A stretch of 64,000 nt of DNA from Clostridium sp. TW13. GTDB taxonomy: Bacteria > Bacillota > Clostridia > Clostridiales > Clostridiaceae. Under the pieces are notes generated by a model that was not told where the DNA came from, did no database searches, and saw nothing but the letters and a program-made list of their open reading frames with translations. Both the position numbers and the translations under genes were made by a program. The stretch is taken from assembly GCF_024345225.1 (NCBI RefSeq), contig NZ_BROD01000001.1, positions 744,001-808,000 on the forward strand. Direction: 5' to 3'. This document shows, in pieces, positions 34,175-44,812 of the stretch; the first letter of the stretch is position 1, and every line of letters starts with the position of its first letter.

Positions 34175-34210
34175 AAAGTTGTTTTAAATTATTTAAAACA
34201 ACTTTTTATT
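34175..34210 (+). terminator. Intrinsic terminator after the GT2 gene
   Basis: AAAGTTGTTTTAAAT (34175-34189) pairs perfectly with ATTTAAAACAACTTT (34191-34205), followed by a T-rich tail. Confidence 0.88.
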
Positions 34211-34281
34211 ATTGGGTTCATTTCTAACTTAATTTTGTGAACTAGTGCTTATTTTTTATAAGACTATATGAGAACGGATGT

Positions 34282-34310
34282 TTGACATAGATGATAAAAA
34301 ACAATATACT
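34282..34310 (+). promoter_or_regulatory. Sigma-A promoter of parE-parC
   Basis: Perfect TTGACA (34282-34287), 17-bp spacer, TATACT (34305-34310), about 100 bp before parE. Confidence 0.7.
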
Positions 34311-34414
34311 TAGCTAGTAAATGATTATATACTTGAAAAAATTGGACTTGAATCTAAATGATTTCACAATATAATAGAAATAGGACTATATAGTAAAAGG
34401 AGTGGAGGCAAGTT

Positions 34415-36367
34415 ATGAATAAAGACGAGTTACACAAAGGGTATGATGTAACAGACCTTACTTCATTAGAAAAATTAGAGCCGGTAAGAGTAAGACCAGG
34501 TATGTACATTGGGTCTACAGGAACAAAAGGATTGCATCATTGCATATGGGAGATCCTAGATAATGCTATTGATGAGATAACTAATGGATATGGAGATAAA
34601 GCAACTATTATTTTAAATAAAGATAAAAGTGTTACTGTTATAGATAATGGTAGAGGGATTCCAACGGGGATTCATCCAATCAAAAAGAAATCTGGAGTAG
34701 AGATGGTATTTACTGAACTACATACAGGTGGAAAATTTAATAATAAAAATTATAAAACTTCAGGTGGACTTCATGGTGTAGGTGCAGCTGTAGTTAACGC
34801 GCTTTCAAAATGGTTAGAGGTTGAAGTATATCAGGATGGAAAAGTATTTAGGCAAAGATTTGAGCAAGCTTATGACAAGGAACTTAAAAGGGTGATGCCT
34901 GGTACACCTGTTACTAAGCTTGAGGTTATAGGCAAAACAGATAAAACTGGTAGTAAGATAACTTTTATGCCTGATAAAGAAGTCTTTTCAACTACAGAAT
35001 TCAAATTTGATATGATAGATGAAAGATTGCAAGAGTTAGCCTTTCAAAATAAAGGTATCAGATTAGAATTTATTGATGACAGGAAAGAAGAGGAATTTAA
35101 GAAGGAATACTTTTCGGAGAGAGGTCTTTTAGATTTTATTGAATATCTAAATGAAAGTAAAACACCTATTCATCCAGAGCCTATTTTGTTTGAAGGAGAA
35201 AGAAGTGTTTCAAATATAGATATGTACGGTGAAGTATGCCTACAGTTTACTGATTCTACTACAGAGTATATTGCTAGTTATGTAAATAACATTCCTACTA
35301 CAGAAGCAGGAACTCATGAGACTGGTTTTAAAACAGGAATGACAAGAGCTTTTAAGGAATGGGGAAAGAAACTAGGAATAATCAAAGAGAAGGATAAGGA
35401 ATTTGAGGGTGATGACCTTAGAGAGGGTATGACAGCTATTATAAAAATAAAGCTTACCAATCCAGTATTTGAAGGACAGACTAAAACTAAACTTGGCAAT
35501 AATGAAGCTTACACCATGATGAATGATTTAGCTTATACTAAATTCGGTGAATGGATTGAAGATCATAAGGATATAGCTACAGCAATAATTAATAATGCTA
35601 TGGATGCTGCAGCAAGAAAAGATAAAATAAAAAAGATAAATGAAGCAGAAAAGAAGAAAATAGGTAAAGGGACTTCACCTTTGGCAGGTAAGGTTGCAGT
35701 TTGTACTTTAAAGGATAACACTGTTAATGAGTTTATTGTGGTGGAAGGAGACTCTGCTGGTGGTTCAGCCAAGCAAGCTAGAGATAGAAGATTTCAAACA
35801 ATAATGCCATCTAAAGGTAAGATAATGAATACAGAAAAGCAAAAGCTTGAGAATGTAATTGCTTCTGAAGAACTTAAAATATTCAATACAGCTGTAGGAA
35901 CTGGTACATTAGATAATTATAAAGAAGAAGACTTAAAGTATGACAAGATAATAATTATGAGTGATGCGGATGTGGATGGTTACCATATCAGAACTTTATG
36001 GATGACATATATTTACAGATACATGAGGCCATTAATTCAAAATGGACATCTATATATGGCGCAGCCTCCTTTATATAAAGTTTATAAGATAGTAAAAGGC
36101 AAAGAAGAATATGCATATGCTTATTCAGATGCTGAACTAGAGGAGTGTAAGAAAAAGATAGGTAAAAATGCGCTTATACAGAGATTCAAGGGACTTGGAG
36201 AGATGAATCCAGAGCAGTTATGGGACACAACTTTAAATCCTGAAACCAGAACTTTATATCAAGTAAATATAGAAGATGCAGCTAAAGCTGAAAAAATGGT
36301 TTCTTTATTAATGGGTGATGTAGTTGAACCAAGAAAAAATTATTTATATAAATATGCAGAATTTTAA
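34415..36367 (+). CDS. parE: DNA topoisomerase IV subunit B
   Basis: A 650-residue GyrB/ParE ATPase subunit. The GHKL motifs include NAIDE near residue 49, DNGRGIPTG near 75 and [15 protein letters not shown] near 117. The TOPRIM domain begins [12 protein letters not shown] near 445 and has DADVDGYHI near 522, and [11 protein letters not shown] near 592. Subunit B supplies ATP-driven strand passage for decatenation of chromosomes. It is called ParE rather than GyrB because the partner ParC lacks a recognisable GyrA box. GGAGTGGAGG precedes the ATG. parC starts 23 nt later. Confidence 0.85.
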   Translation: MNKDELHKGYDVTDLTSLEKLEPVRVRPGMYIGSTGTKGLHHCIWEILDNAIDEITNGYGDKATIILNKDKSVTVIDNGRGIPTGIHPIKKKSGVEMVFTELHTGGKFNNKNYKTSGGLHGVGAAVVNALSKWLEVEVYQDGKVFRQRFEQAYDKELKRVMPGTPVTKLEVIGKTDKTGSKITFMPDKEVFSTTEFKFDMIDERLQELAFQNKGIRLEFIDDRKEEEFKKEYFSERGLLDFIEYLNESKTPIHPEPILFEGERSVSNIDMYGEVCLQFTDSTTEYIASYVNNIPTTEAGTHETGFKTGMTRAFKEWGKKLGIIKEKDKEFEGDDLREGMTAIIKIKLTNPVFEGQTKTKLGNNEAYTMMNDLAYTKFGEWIEDHKDIATAIINNAMDAAARKDKIKKINEAEKKKIGKGTSPLAGKVAVCTLKDNTVNEFIVVEGDSAGGSAKQARDRRFQTIMPSKGKIMNTEKQKLENVIASEELKIFNTAVGTGTLDNYKEEDLKYDKIIIMSDADVDGYHIRTLWMTYIYRYMRPLIQNGHLYMAQPPLYKVYKIVKGKEEYAYAYSDAELEECKKKIGKNALIQRFKGLGEMNPEQLWDTTLNPETRTLYQVNIEDAAKAEKMVSLLMGDVVEPRKNYLYKYAEF

Positions 36368-36390
36368 GGCAGAGAAAAGAGGAGAACATC

Positions 36391-39327
36391 ATGGCAAAGA
36401 AAAATAACCTTATACCTAAGGATAATAATATAATAAGAATGCCTCTAGAAGAGTTGATGCCAGATAATTATTTGCCTTATGCAGTAGAAGTGGCAAAGGA
36501 TAGAGCATTACCCGATGTAAGAGATGGTTTGAAGCCAGTTCATAGAAGAATTTTGTATGGAGCTTATTTACTTAAAGCATTTCCAGACAAACCATATTAT
36601 AAATCTGCTAGAATTGTCGGAGATATACTAGGTAAATTTCATCCACATGGAGATTCTTCTGTATATGATGCAATGACAATACTAGCTCAAGATTTTTCTA
36701 CAAGAGAGCCGTTGATAGATGGACATGGAAACTGGGGATCAGTAGATGGAGATAGTGCAGCTGCGATGCGTTATACTGAGGCGAGATTATCTAAAATCGC
36801 ATTAACAATGCTTCAAGATATAGATAAAGATGTAGTAGAAATGGTTCCAAACTACTCTGATAGTGAAATTGAGCCTAAAGTGCTTCCGGCAAGATATCCA
36901 AACCTTTTGGTAAATGGAACTTTTGGAATCGCTGTTGGTCTTGCAACTAATATTCCACCTCATAATTTAGGTGAGGTTATTGATGGAACTCTAGCATACA
37001 TTGACAATAACGAATTGACAACTGGTGATTTAATGAAATATATTAAGGGACCAGATTTGCCAACAGGAGGAATTCTAATTGGTGAAAATCCTCTTAAAGC
37101 AGCTTATGAAACTGGTGAAGGCAAGGTAACTTTAAGATCTAGAGCTTCTATAGATACTTTAGAAAATGGAAGATTAGGTATAGTAATAACAGAGTTCCCT
37201 TATAGAAGAAATAAAGCAAAACTTCTTCAAACTATTTCAGAAATGACAGGTGATAAGAGACATGCAAAAGCTTTAGAATCTATAGCAGACATAAGAGATG
37301 AATCAGATAGAACTGGAATAAGATCCGTTATAGAATTCAAGAAAAATGTAGATGAAGATACAGCAGAAAAGGTCTTAAAATATTTATTTAAGAAAACAGA
37401 TCTTCAATGCAACTTGAGTTTTAATATGGTAGCTTTAGCAGATGGAAAGCCAGAAACTTTAGGACTTAAGGAAATATTAAAACATTATGTTAACCATCAA
37501 AAGGATGTTGTTACTAGAAGGACTAAAAGAGAACTAGAAATAGCTGAAAAAAGATATCATGTGGTAGAAGGTTTTATTAAAGCTATAGAAATTCTTGATG
37601 AAGTAATAGCAACTATTAGAGCTTCTAAATCTAAAGCTAATGCTAGAGAAAATCTTATTGAAAAATTTGAATTTACAGAAATGCAAGCAGATGCAATATT
37701 AGAATTAATGCTTTATAGATTGACTGGACTAGAAATTAAGGTATTTCAAAATGAATATGCAGAGCTTGCAAAGAAAATAAAAGCATTAAAGAAGATATTA
37801 GAAAATGAAAAAGAACTTCTAAAGGTAATCAAAAAAGAACTTATAGCAGTTAAAGAGCAGTTTGAAAATCCTAGAAGAACTGAGATTGTTGCTAATGAGG
37901 ATGAAGCTAAGATTGACTTAGAAGAACTCATCGTTGTTGAAGATATAATGATCACCTTATCAAAGGATGGATTTATAAAAAGAGTTCCATTAAAAACTTA
38001 TAACAGATCTAATCAAGATGCTGAGAGTATCGAATATAGAGAAGGAGATTTGTTGAAGCATCTTATAAAGGCGAATACTAGAGATAATCTACTTCTGTTT
38101 ACTGATACAGGATATATGTATCAGCTTAAAGGAAATTCAATTCCTGAATATAAGTGGAAAGAAAAAGGTGAAAGACTAGATACTTTAATAAGAGGGTTAA
38201 ATTTAGAGGAAGAAAATATAATAACAGTAGAATCTGTGGAAAGTTTTTCTGAAGATAAAATGTTAAAATTTATAACTTCATCAGGTTATATTAAAAATAC
38301 TAGTTTTGAGGCATTTAATACAAGTTATTCTAAGTTGTTAGCGCTAAAACTTAAGCATGGTGAGAAACTTGCTAATGTGGTGTTGGTAGATAAGAGTGAA
38401 GAACCAAAATTTGTAGAGATTAAAACTGAAAAGGGCTTGACATTTACTGTGAAGGAACCGAAAACAGAACTTGTTGATAGAAATATAATGGGTACAGAGT
38501 TATGCTTTATTTCTAAAAATGATAGTATAAGTGAGATCTCTTATACAGAGGAATACTTACAAGAAAAGTATATATTGGCTGTTAAATCTAATGGTGAAAT
38601 AAAAATAGCTAGCAATAAGAGAAAAGATTCCTACATGAAGGTAGAAATAAAATGTTTAGATGATATATTGATGTTCACTAATTTAGGTAAGGTTCATAGA
38701 TTTAAAGGAGGCTATTTTAGTAAACTTCAAAAATCTATAGATATTAGCGAGCTTGTAGATGATTTTGAAAAGGATGAAATGATTATAAATGTTATAAGCA
38801 TAGACAGCTATACAGATGATTTTGTGGTATATTTTATAACTCAAAAAGGATTAATAAAGAAGACTATATTATCAGAATTTGAGGCTGGTGGAGTTAGTCA
38901 AATAGCCTACAAGTTGAGAACTTCAGCAGATAGAGTTGCAACGGTAGAACTTGCTGCTAAAGATGATGGTGAATTTTTATTAGTTACACGAAAAGGTATG
39001 GGTATAAAATTTGAAGTACAAGGAATAAACCTTATGGGAAAAGTAGCTTCAGGGGTAGTTGCTATATCTTTAAAAGAAGAGGATGAAGTTGTATTTGCCC
39101 AATATGTGCCTAATAATGTTGAAGATGTTACCAATAAAGTATATAATGAAATTGCAGTTTCAGGTTTAGAAAAGTATAAACTTGTAATTTTATCGAAAAA
39201 TAATGAAAGAGCTGAGATTGCTATTAATGAAGTTAGGGTGCAAAATAGAGCAGGTAGAGGTAATAACATGATTTCATTAGCTTTTGATGATTATGTTAAA
39301 GAGGTATTGATTAAGGAGGTCTTGTGA
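36391..39327 (+). CDS. parC: DNA topoisomerase IV subunit A
   Basis: A 978-residue type IIA topoisomerase cleavage subunit. Catalytic Tyr128 lies in [11 protein letters not shown], within the quinolone-resistance-determining region that also contains [10 protein letters not shown] near 88-97. [19 protein letters not shown] near 168 is conserved. A coiled region (about 370-500) is followed by a beta-pinwheel C-terminal domain of several repeats (about 500-970). The QRRGGKG-type GyrA box is not visible, supporting topoisomerase IV, although gyrase cannot be entirely excluded. Cotranscribed with parE. Confidence 0.85.
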   Translation: MAKKNNLIPKDNNIIRMPLEELMPDNYLPYAVEVAKDRALPDVRDGLKPVHRRILYGAYLLKAFPDKPYYKSARIVGDILGKFHPHGDSSVYDAMTILAQDFSTREPLIDGHGNWGSVDGDSAAAMRYTEARLSKIALTMLQDIDKDVVEMVPNYSDSEIEPKVLPARYPNLLVNGTFGIAVGLATNIPPHNLGEVIDGTLAYIDNNELTTGDLMKYIKGPDLPTGGILIGENPLKAAYETGEGKVTLRSRASIDTLENGRLGIVITEFPYRRNKAKLLQTISEMTGDKRHAKALESIADIRDESDRTGIRSVIEFKKNVDEDTAEKVLKYLFKKTDLQCNLSFNMVALADGKPETLGLKEILKHYVNHQKDVVTRRTKRELEIAEKRYHVVEGFIKAIEILDEVIATIRASKSKANARENLIEKFEFTEMQADAILELMLYRLTGLEIKVFQNEYAELAKKIKALKKILENEKELLKVIKKELIAVKEQFENPRRTEIVANEDEAKIDLEELIVVEDIMITLSKDGFIKRVPLKTYNRSNQDAESIEYREGDLLKHLIKANTRDNLLLFTDTGYMYQLKGNSIPEYKWKEKGERLDTLIRGLNLEEENIITVESVESFSEDKMLKFITSSGYIKNTSFEAFNTSYSKLLALKLKHGEKLANVVLVDKSEEPKFVEIKTEKGLTFTVKEPKTELVDRNIMGTELCFISKNDSISEISYTEEYLQEKYILAVKSNGEIKIASNKRKDSYMKVEIKCLDDILMFTNLGKVHRFKGGYFSKLQKSIDISELVDDFEKDEMIINVISIDSYTDDFVVYFITQKGLIKKTILSEFEAGGVSQIAYKLRTSADRVATVELAAKDDGEFLLVTRKGMGIKFEVQGINLMGKVASGVVAISLKEEDEVVFAQYVPNNVEDVTNKVYNEIAVSGLEKYKLVILSKNNERAEIAINEVRVQNRAGRGNNMISLAFDDYVKEVLIKEVL

Positions 39328-39328
39328 A

Positions 39329-39892
39329 TTGAAAAAAATAGCGGTGATGTTGGCAGAAGGATTTGAAGAAATTGAAGCACTAACTGTAGTAGATGTATTA
39401 AGGCGAGCTAATGTAGAATGTGATATGGTAAGTATTGATGGTAAAGAGGTACTTGGATCACATGATATTTTAGTGAAGGCTGATAAAACTATAGATGAGG
39501 CTGAACTGAACTCATATGATGGTTTGGTGTTACCAGGTGGTATGCCAGGAGCAAATAACTTAAAGAATAATATTAGGGTAGTAGAGTTAATTAAAGAGTA
39601 TGCTGCAGTTGGCAAAATTGTAGCAGCAATATGTGCAGCACCTATTGTTTTAGAAAAGGCAGGAATAATATCAGGTAAGAAGATAACATCTTATCCATCT
39701 TTTGATATACATTTGGGTAATTGTATATACAGCGAAGATTTAGTTGTGAGAGATGGTAGTATAATAACTAGCAGGGGACCAGCAACAGCTTTAGCGTTTT
39801 CATTTGAAATATTAAAGGCTTTAGAATTAAATGATGAAGTTGATGAGCTAATGGAAGGTATGATATATAATAAATTGATGCAAATCAATTAA
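39329..39892 (+). CDS. DJ-1/PfpI family protein
   Basis: A 187-residue DJ-1/ThiJ/PfpI fold protein. KKIAVMLAEGFEEIEA at the N-terminus has the conserved Glu near residue 16. The nucleophile-elbow Cys is in AAICAAPIVLEKAG near 104. Relatives include glyoxalase III/deglycase-like and chaperone-like proteins; the function here is undetermined. The start is TTG, supported by AAGGAGGTC (39313-39321), and it begins one base after the parC stop codon, so it may be translated from the parEC message. Confidence 0.85.
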   Translation: MKKIAVMLAEGFEEIEALTVVDVLRRANVECDMVSIDGKEVLGSHDILVKADKTIDEAELNSYDGLVLPGGMPGANNLKNNIRVVELIKEYAAVGKIVAAICAAPIVLEKAGIISGKKITSYPSFDIHLGNCIYSEDLVVRDGSIITSRGPATALAFSFEILKALELNDEVDELMEGMIYNKLMQIN

Positions 39893-39920
39893 TTTAATAA
39901 ATAGGTTAAGGAATATACAT

Positions 39921-39952
39921 AAAAGGGGCTGTTTTGAATAACAGTCCCTTTT
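39921..39952 (+). terminator. Intrinsic terminator after the DJ-1 gene
   Basis: AAAAGGGGCTGTT (39921-39933) pairs with AACAGTCCCTTTT (39940-39952), one G-U pair. Confidence 0.82.
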
Positions 39953-39982
39953 AGAGTTTGAAGATATGAATGGAGTTAGAAG

Positions 39983-41194
39983 ATGAAAGAATATATATTG
40001 CAGAATGGTATAAAATTAATATATAAGAATATTCCAGGGGCAATTACTTCTTTTTGTATAGGTTTTGAAGCTGGAGCAAACATGGAAAAACCTTCAGAAA
40101 TAGGGGTGGCACATGCACTAGAACATATGGTGTTTAAAGGAACTTCAACAAAATCAGAAGATGAAATAAATGAACAGTGTGATGAGCTTTTTGCCTTTAA
40201 TAATGCTATGACTAATTTTCCTTATGTAATATACTATGGAGTATGTGATAAGTTGGATTTTAATAAAGCTTTTTCATTATATAGTGATATATTAGTTGCT
40301 CCTATTTTTAATAGTGGATTTAATGAAGAAATAGATGTAATATGTACAGAGAGTAGAGAGTGGAAGGAAGACTTGGAACAATATTGTGAAGATGTATTGT
40401 TTTATAATTCCTTTGATAAGAGAAGGATAAAGCATACCATAATAGGAAGTGAAGAACAGGTAAAAAAGATAACTTTAGAAGAAGTAAAAGCATTTTATAA
40501 TAGATATTATATTGGTTCTAACTGCACAGTAACTGTTGTAACTTCAATTGATGAGGAAGCGGTCAGGAAAATTGTTGAAGGAAACATGGGAATTTTGCCA
40601 AGAGGAAGCAAGATGGTCAATGGTGTCATTTATGAAGAGCTAACACAAGGTGCATTTGAAGTAATGGTTCCAGGATTTACGGGAGCAAAAATTGAGTATG
40701 CCTTTGATATAAGTGAATTGAATTCAGATGAAATAGAGGTATTGAATTTATTTAACTTATGGTTTAGTGAAGGAGTTTCTTCACTTTTATATAATGAGTT
40801 AAGGACAAAAAAAGGGCTTGTATATGATGTTTCTGCAACAGTAAAGAATGAAAAAGGCATTAAGTTATTTGTAATTAATGCAAGTACATCAAAAGATAAA
40901 ATAGGTGAAGTGAAAAATATTATTGATATGATAATAAATAGGCTAAGGTCAAAAGACGTTGATATATCAAAAGAACAATGGGTAAAATTGCAAAAGAGAT
41001 TAAAAAGAAAGCGTAATTTGGATGTGGAAAGAGGTATAATATTAGCTGTTAGGCTTACAACCTATAGTATAATGTACGGGGAAGGCAAAAGGCTTATAGA
41101 TGAATTAGAAGGCAACTTTAATTTGGATTTTGAACAGATGACTGATGTTGTGTGCAAAATATTTAGTAAAGCAAGCAGTCAGATTATAGTGTAG
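39983..41194 (+). CDS. M16-family zinc metallopeptidase
   Basis: A 403-residue M16B (processing-peptidase-like) protease. The inverted zinc motif HALEH is at residues 44-48, and a distal Glu ligand is probably in CTESREWKEDLEQ near 120. A second homologous domain (about 205-400) has the RTKKGLVYDVSA segment near 272, which recalls the conserved R-x-x-x-GLxY substrate-pocket motif of the inactive half. Probably cytoplasmic, as no signal peptide is seen. The substrate is unknown. GGAGTTAGAAG precedes the ATG. It is 15 nt upstream of recJ, so likely cotranscribed. Confidence 0.85.
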   Translation: MKEYILQNGIKLIYKNIPGAITSFCIGFEAGANMEKPSEIGVAHALEHMVFKGTSTKSEDEINEQCDELFAFNNAMTNFPYVIYYGVCDKLDFNKAFSLYSDILVAPIFNSGFNEEIDVICTESREWKEDLEQYCEDVLFYNSFDKRRIKHTIIGSEEQVKKITLEEVKAFYNRYYIGSNCTVTVVTSIDEEAVRKIVEGNMGILPRGSKMVNGVIYEELTQGAFEVMVPGFTGAKIEYAFDISELNSDEIEVLNLFNLWFSEGVSSLLYNELRTKKGLVYDVSATVKNEKGIKLFVINASTSKDKIGEVKNIIDMIINRLRSKDVDISKEQWVKLQKRLKRKRNLDVERGIILAVRLTTYSIMYGEGKRLIDELEGNFNLDFEQMTDVVCKIFSKASSQIIV

Positions 41195-41209
41195 TTATTG
41201 GAGGAAGAA

Positions 41210-42991
41210 ATGCAGGAACAATGGTTTTTGATAAATAGAAAAGATGAGAAAACATCCATTGAAAATTTAATTAATGAACTAGATGTAGATTATTATACTG
41301 CAAAGTTATTGGTTAACCGTGGAATAGAGGAGATTGGAGAAGCAAAGAAATTTTTGAATCCGACTATTGCTAATTTTTACTCTGAGACTTTAATGAAGGA
41401 TATGGAACGGGGAGTAGAAATTATTTGTAATGCCATAAAATCAGGAAAGAAGATAATAGTTTATGGCGATTATGATTGTGATGGGGTTATTAGTACAGTG
41501 GTCTTAACTAAGGCATTAAAACAGCTAAATGCTAATTTTAATTATCATATACCTGATAGAGAATCAGAAGGCTATGGTATGAATATAGATAGAATAAAAA
41601 AGTTAAAAGAAGAAGGCTATGAAGTTATATTGACTTGTGACAATGGTATTGCAGCTTTTGAAGAAATAAATTTAGCTAAATCACTAGGTATGCAGGTTGT
41701 TGTAACTGATCATCATGAAATACCAGCTTTTGAAGAAAATAATACTTTGGTGAGGAGAATGCCAGAAGCAGATGCTATCATAGATATAAAACGAGAAGAT
41801 TGTCCATATCCTTTTAAGAATTTGTGTGGAGCTGGTATAGCATTAAAATTTATAATATGCTTATATAATAAGTTCGATATAGATGATGAGCAGTGGATAA
41901 ATCTTATTCAATATGTTGCTATCGCTACTGTATGTGATGTGGTTGATTTAAAAGAAGAGAATAGAGATATAGTTAGTTATGGATTGAAAAAAATTATGTC
42001 CACAGAGAACCTAGGTTTAAAAGCATTGATTGAAGAAACAGGACTAAAGGATAAGGTGATTTCTGTAACACACCTGGGATTTGTGATAGGTCCATGTATA
42101 AATGCTACAGGAAGGCTTGAAAATGCAAAATTATCAGTAGACTTATTTTTGAGTGAAACAGAAGAGGAAGCAAAAGCATTAGCAAAGAAATTAGTGGAAT
42201 TAAACAAGGAAAGACAAGAGTTAACCACTGAAAGTACTGAAAATGTCATTGAAGAAATTGAGAAGAGTAACATGAGCAAAGATAAAGTATTATTAATATA
42301 CAGTCCTAATATTCATGAAAGTATAGCAGGAATAGTTGCAGGAAGAATAAAAGAAAAATATTATAGGCCTACTATTATTATGACAAAAGGGAAGGAAATG
42401 CCTAAAGGGTCCGGGCGAAGTATAGATGAATATAATATTTTCGAGGAACTTTCTCGTTGCAAAGAGTATATAAGTAAGTTTGGTGGTCATCCAATGGCAG
42501 CAGGTCTTTCAGTAGAGGAAGAGAAGTTGCATTTAGTGAGAGAAGCCTTGCTGAGAAATTGCGCTTTGACTAAAGAAGATTTAATGCCTAAACAAAGAAT
42601 AGATTTTAGGCTGTCTGTAGATAAAATCAATGAAAATATAATAGAGAATTTTGAAAAGATAAAGCCTTATGGCAAGGGAAATCCAGCGCCTTTATGTGCT
42701 GAAAAGGGATTGGAGATTTCCAGAGTGTGGATTCTTGGTAAAGATAGAAATGTAATTAAGTTTAGGGTGAATATCCCCAATAGTTATAAAACTATAGATG
42801 CTATAGGATTTGGAAATATAATAGATAGATTTAAAGAATCTTTCGAAGAAAAGTATGGTAATGAAAGACTGATTGAAGTATTGGAAAGTACTTACGGGAA
42901 CTTTAATATGGATTTTATTTATGTTCCTAAAGTAAATGAATATAATGGTAATAAGAACATACAACTTGAGATAAAGAGTTTAAGGTTATAG
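41210..42991 (+). CDS. recJ: Single-stranded-DNA-specific exonuclease RecJ
   Basis: A 593-residue 5'-3' ssDNA exonuclease used in recombination and repair. The start is taken at ATG 41210 because GGAGGAAG (41200-41207) directly precedes it; an in-frame TTG at 41198 overlaps that site. DHH-domain motifs are [12 protein letters not shown] near residue 85, TCDNGI near 143 and VTDHHE near 165, which hold the metal ligands. The DHHA1 domain has [12 protein letters not shown] and [11 protein letters not shown] near 425. A C-terminal OB-like region (about 460-593) completes the usual layout. Confidence 0.92.
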   Translation: MQEQWFLINRKDEKTSIENLINELDVDYYTAKLLVNRGIEEIGEAKKFLNPTIANFYSETLMKDMERGVEIICNAIKSGKKIIVYGDYDCDGVISTVVLTKALKQLNANFNYHIPDRESEGYGMNIDRIKKLKEEGYEVILTCDNGIAAFEEINLAKSLGMQVVVTDHHEIPAFEENNTLVRRMPEADAIIDIKREDCPYPFKNLCGAGIALKFIICLYNKFDIDDEQWINLIQYVAIATVCDVVDLKEENRDIVSYGLKKIMSTENLGLKALIEETGLKDKVISVTHLGFVIGPCINATGRLENAKLSVDLFLSETEEEAKALAKKLVELNKERQELTTESTENVIEEIEKSNMSKDKVLLIYSPNIHESIAGIVAGRIKEKYYRPTIIMTKGKEMPKGSGRSIDEYNIFEELSRCKEYISKFGGHPMAAGLSVEEEKLHLVREALLRNCALTKEDLMPKQRIDFRLSVDKINENIIENFEKIKPYGKGNPAPLCAEKGLEISRVWILGKDRNVIKFRVNIPNSYKTIDAIGFGNIIDRFKESFEEKYGNERLIEVLESTYGNFNMDFIYVPKVNEYNGNKNIQLEIKSLRL

Positions 42992-43028
42992 TGTAAGATT
43001 TGATTTAATGATTAAGGGAGTGGTAAAT

Positions 43029-44102
43029 TTGAAAAAACACAAAATAATTATGACAGGTGGAGGAAGTGCAGGTCATGTTACTCCTAATTTAGCTCTTGTA
43101 CCTTTATTAGAAAAGCAGGGTTTTGAAATAAAATATATTGGTTCAAAGGATGGAATAGAGAAAGATATAATAACAAAAGCAAAAATACCTTACTATGGAA
43201 TATCTTCAGGAAAGTTAAGAAGATACTTTGATTTAAAAAATTTTAGTGATCCGTTTAAAGTTATAAAAGGAATAGGCGATGCGTTGAAGGTAATAAGAAA
43301 GGAAAAGCCAGATGTGATATTTTCAAAAGGAGGCTTTGTATCAGTTCCAGTTGTTATTGCAGCTCATTTGAAGAAAGTGCCAGTAGTTTCTCATGAATCA
43401 GATATGACACCTGGTCTTGCCAATAAGTTAGCAACACCATTTTGTAATAAGATTTGTGTTACATTTCCTGAAACTGTAAAATATATAAGCGGAGATAGAG
43501 GAGTAGTAACTGGAACTCCAATTAGAGAAGAAGTATTAAAAGGTGATAAGACAAAAGGTAAAAAAATAGCTGGTTTTAGTGACGACAAGCCTATACTTTT
43601 ATTGATAGGGGGAAGCCTTGGATCAAAATTCTTGAATGATACACTTAGAAGCACGTTACCTAAAATTCTTAAAGAAATGAATGTAATCCACATATGTGGA
43701 AAAGGAAATTTAGATTCTTCACTTAATAATAAAAAAGGATATAAACAGTTTGAATATATTTCAGAAGAGTTACCGAATATATTTGCTGTAGCAGACTTCA
43801 TTATTTCTAGATCTGGAGCTAATTCAATTTTTGAGATTTTAGCTTTAAGAAAACCAAACTTGTTAGTACCTTTATCCAGAAATGCATCAAGAGGTGATCA
43901 AATATTAAATTCAATGTCTTTTGAAAAACTTGGTTTTAGTAAGGTAATAGAAGAAGAACAGTTAACATCTGATAGCTTGATGGCTGCTTTGGAAGATTTG
44001 AAAAAAAATAGAAATACATTTATAAAGAACATGGAAAAATCAGAATATAGCAATGGAAATGAAAAGATACTGAAAGTAATTATGAATGCCATTAAAAGAT
44101 AA
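43029..44102 (+). CDS. murG: UDP-GlcNAc:lipid I N-acetylglucosaminyltransferase
   Basis: A 357-residue GT28 enzyme that makes lipid II at the inner membrane face for peptidoglycan. The Gly-rich loop [11 protein letters not shown] follows KKHKIIMT at the N-terminus, SKGGFVSVP lies near residue 100, [13 protein letters not shown] near 192 and [10 protein letters not shown] near 258. The start is set at TTG 43029, supported by AAGGGAGTGG (43013-43022), rather than the in-frame ATG 43008 that overlaps that site. It stands alone here, away from a dcw cell-division cluster. Its stop codon lies inside the terminator stem. Confidence 0.9.
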   Translation: MKKHKIIMTGGGSAGHVTPNLALVPLLEKQGFEIKYIGSKDGIEKDIITKAKIPYYGISSGKLRRYFDLKNFSDPFKVIKGIGDALKVIRKEKPDVIFSKGGFVSVPVVIAAHLKKVPVVSHESDMTPGLANKLATPFCNKICVTFPETVKYISGDRGVVTGTPIREEVLKGDKTKGKKIAGFSDDKPILLLIGGSLGSKFLNDTLRSTLPKILKEMNVIHICGKGNLDSSLNNKKGYKQFEYISEELPNIFAVADFIISRSGANSIFEILALRKPNLLVPLSRNASRGDQILNSMSFEKLGFSKVIEEEQLTSDSLMAALEDLKKNRNTFIKNMEKSEYSNGNEKILKVIMNAIKR

Positions 44103-44130
44103 TTTCTATGGAAATTATCTTTTAATTTTC
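44091..44130 (+). terminator. Terminator overlapping the murG stop codon
   Basis: ATTAAAAGATAATTT (44091-44105) pairs perfectly with AAATTATCTTTTAAT (44112-44126). The murG TAA (44100-44102) is inside the left arm. Confidence 0.8.
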
Positions 44131-44193
44131 TGAAAATAAACTCAATACAGAACTTTGGCAATAGTTCTAATTAAGAATAATATTAAAATAAGG

Positions 44194-44221
44194 TTGAAAA
44201 AACAAAATCATAAGGTATAAT
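44194..44221 (+). promoter_or_regulatory. Sigma-A promoter of the flavodoxin gene
   Basis: TTGAAA (44194-44199), 16-bp spacer, TATAAT (44216-44221). Confidence 0.6.
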
Positions 44222-44301
44222 TAATATTGTGCAAAAAGATTAGTTTGCATTGATAAAATAAAATTGTTAATAATTTAACAAAAATGAAAGAGGTGCAACA
44301 A

Positions 44302-44727
44302 ATGAAAAAAATATCTATCATATATTGGAGCTGTGGCGGAGCTGTAGAAACTCTTGCAAAGCATATTAAGGCGGTAGGAGTTGAATGTGGTGCAGAAGTT
44401 TTAATGAAGCATGTTCAAGAGGCTTCTATTGACGATGTTATTAATGCAGATGCTGTAGCATTGGGTAGTCCAGTGACTGATGGTGATAAGATTGAGCAGC
44501 AAGAAATGCAGCCATTTGTAGATGCACTTAATGAATTAAAAAATGATGGCAAGAAAATGATGTTATTTGGATCTTGTGGATGGAATGATGCTACATTTAT
44601 TCATAAATGGGCAGAAAAGATGACAAGTTATGGATTCAATGTAATTGGAGAGTTGCCAATAAAGGATTCTAGTACAGAAGATGATTTTGTAAAATGTACA
44701 GAGTTCGTAAGAGAACTTATAAACTAA
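44302..44727 (+). CDS. Short-chain flavodoxin
   Basis: A 141-residue FMN electron carrier. The ATG at 44302 is preferred over 44284 because AAAGAGGTG (44287-44295) precedes it. KKISIIYWSCGGAVETLAKHI holds the phosphate-binding loop, unusual in having SCGGAVE where TGNTE is common. ALGSPVTDGDKIE near 58 and FGSCGWNDATFI near 93 match the isoalloxazine loops of clostridial flavodoxins. It lies 85 bp upstream of nifJ and is a plausible electron acceptor for that enzyme. A weak hairpin lies between them (44742-44763). Confidence 0.88.
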   Translation: MKKISIIYWSCGGAVETLAKHIKAVGVECGAEVLMKHVQEASIDDVINADAVALGSPVTDGDKIEQQEMQPFVDALNELKNDGKKMMLFGSCGWNDATFIHKWAEKMTSYGFNVIGELPIKDSSTEDDFVKCTEFVRELIN

Positions 44728-44812
44728 CAGTTGATTTTTAGATTTCTAATGAAAGTTAGAAATTTATTAATAAAAAAGATTATACTTATATAATGAAAGA
44801 GGGGTCTATGCG

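Noticed and set aside
44728-44812. Separate promoter for nifJ (TATAAT at 44789-44794)
   Set aside because: A start from this box would fall about 12 nt before the ATG, inside the ribosome site, and no matching -35 exists. Probably chance.
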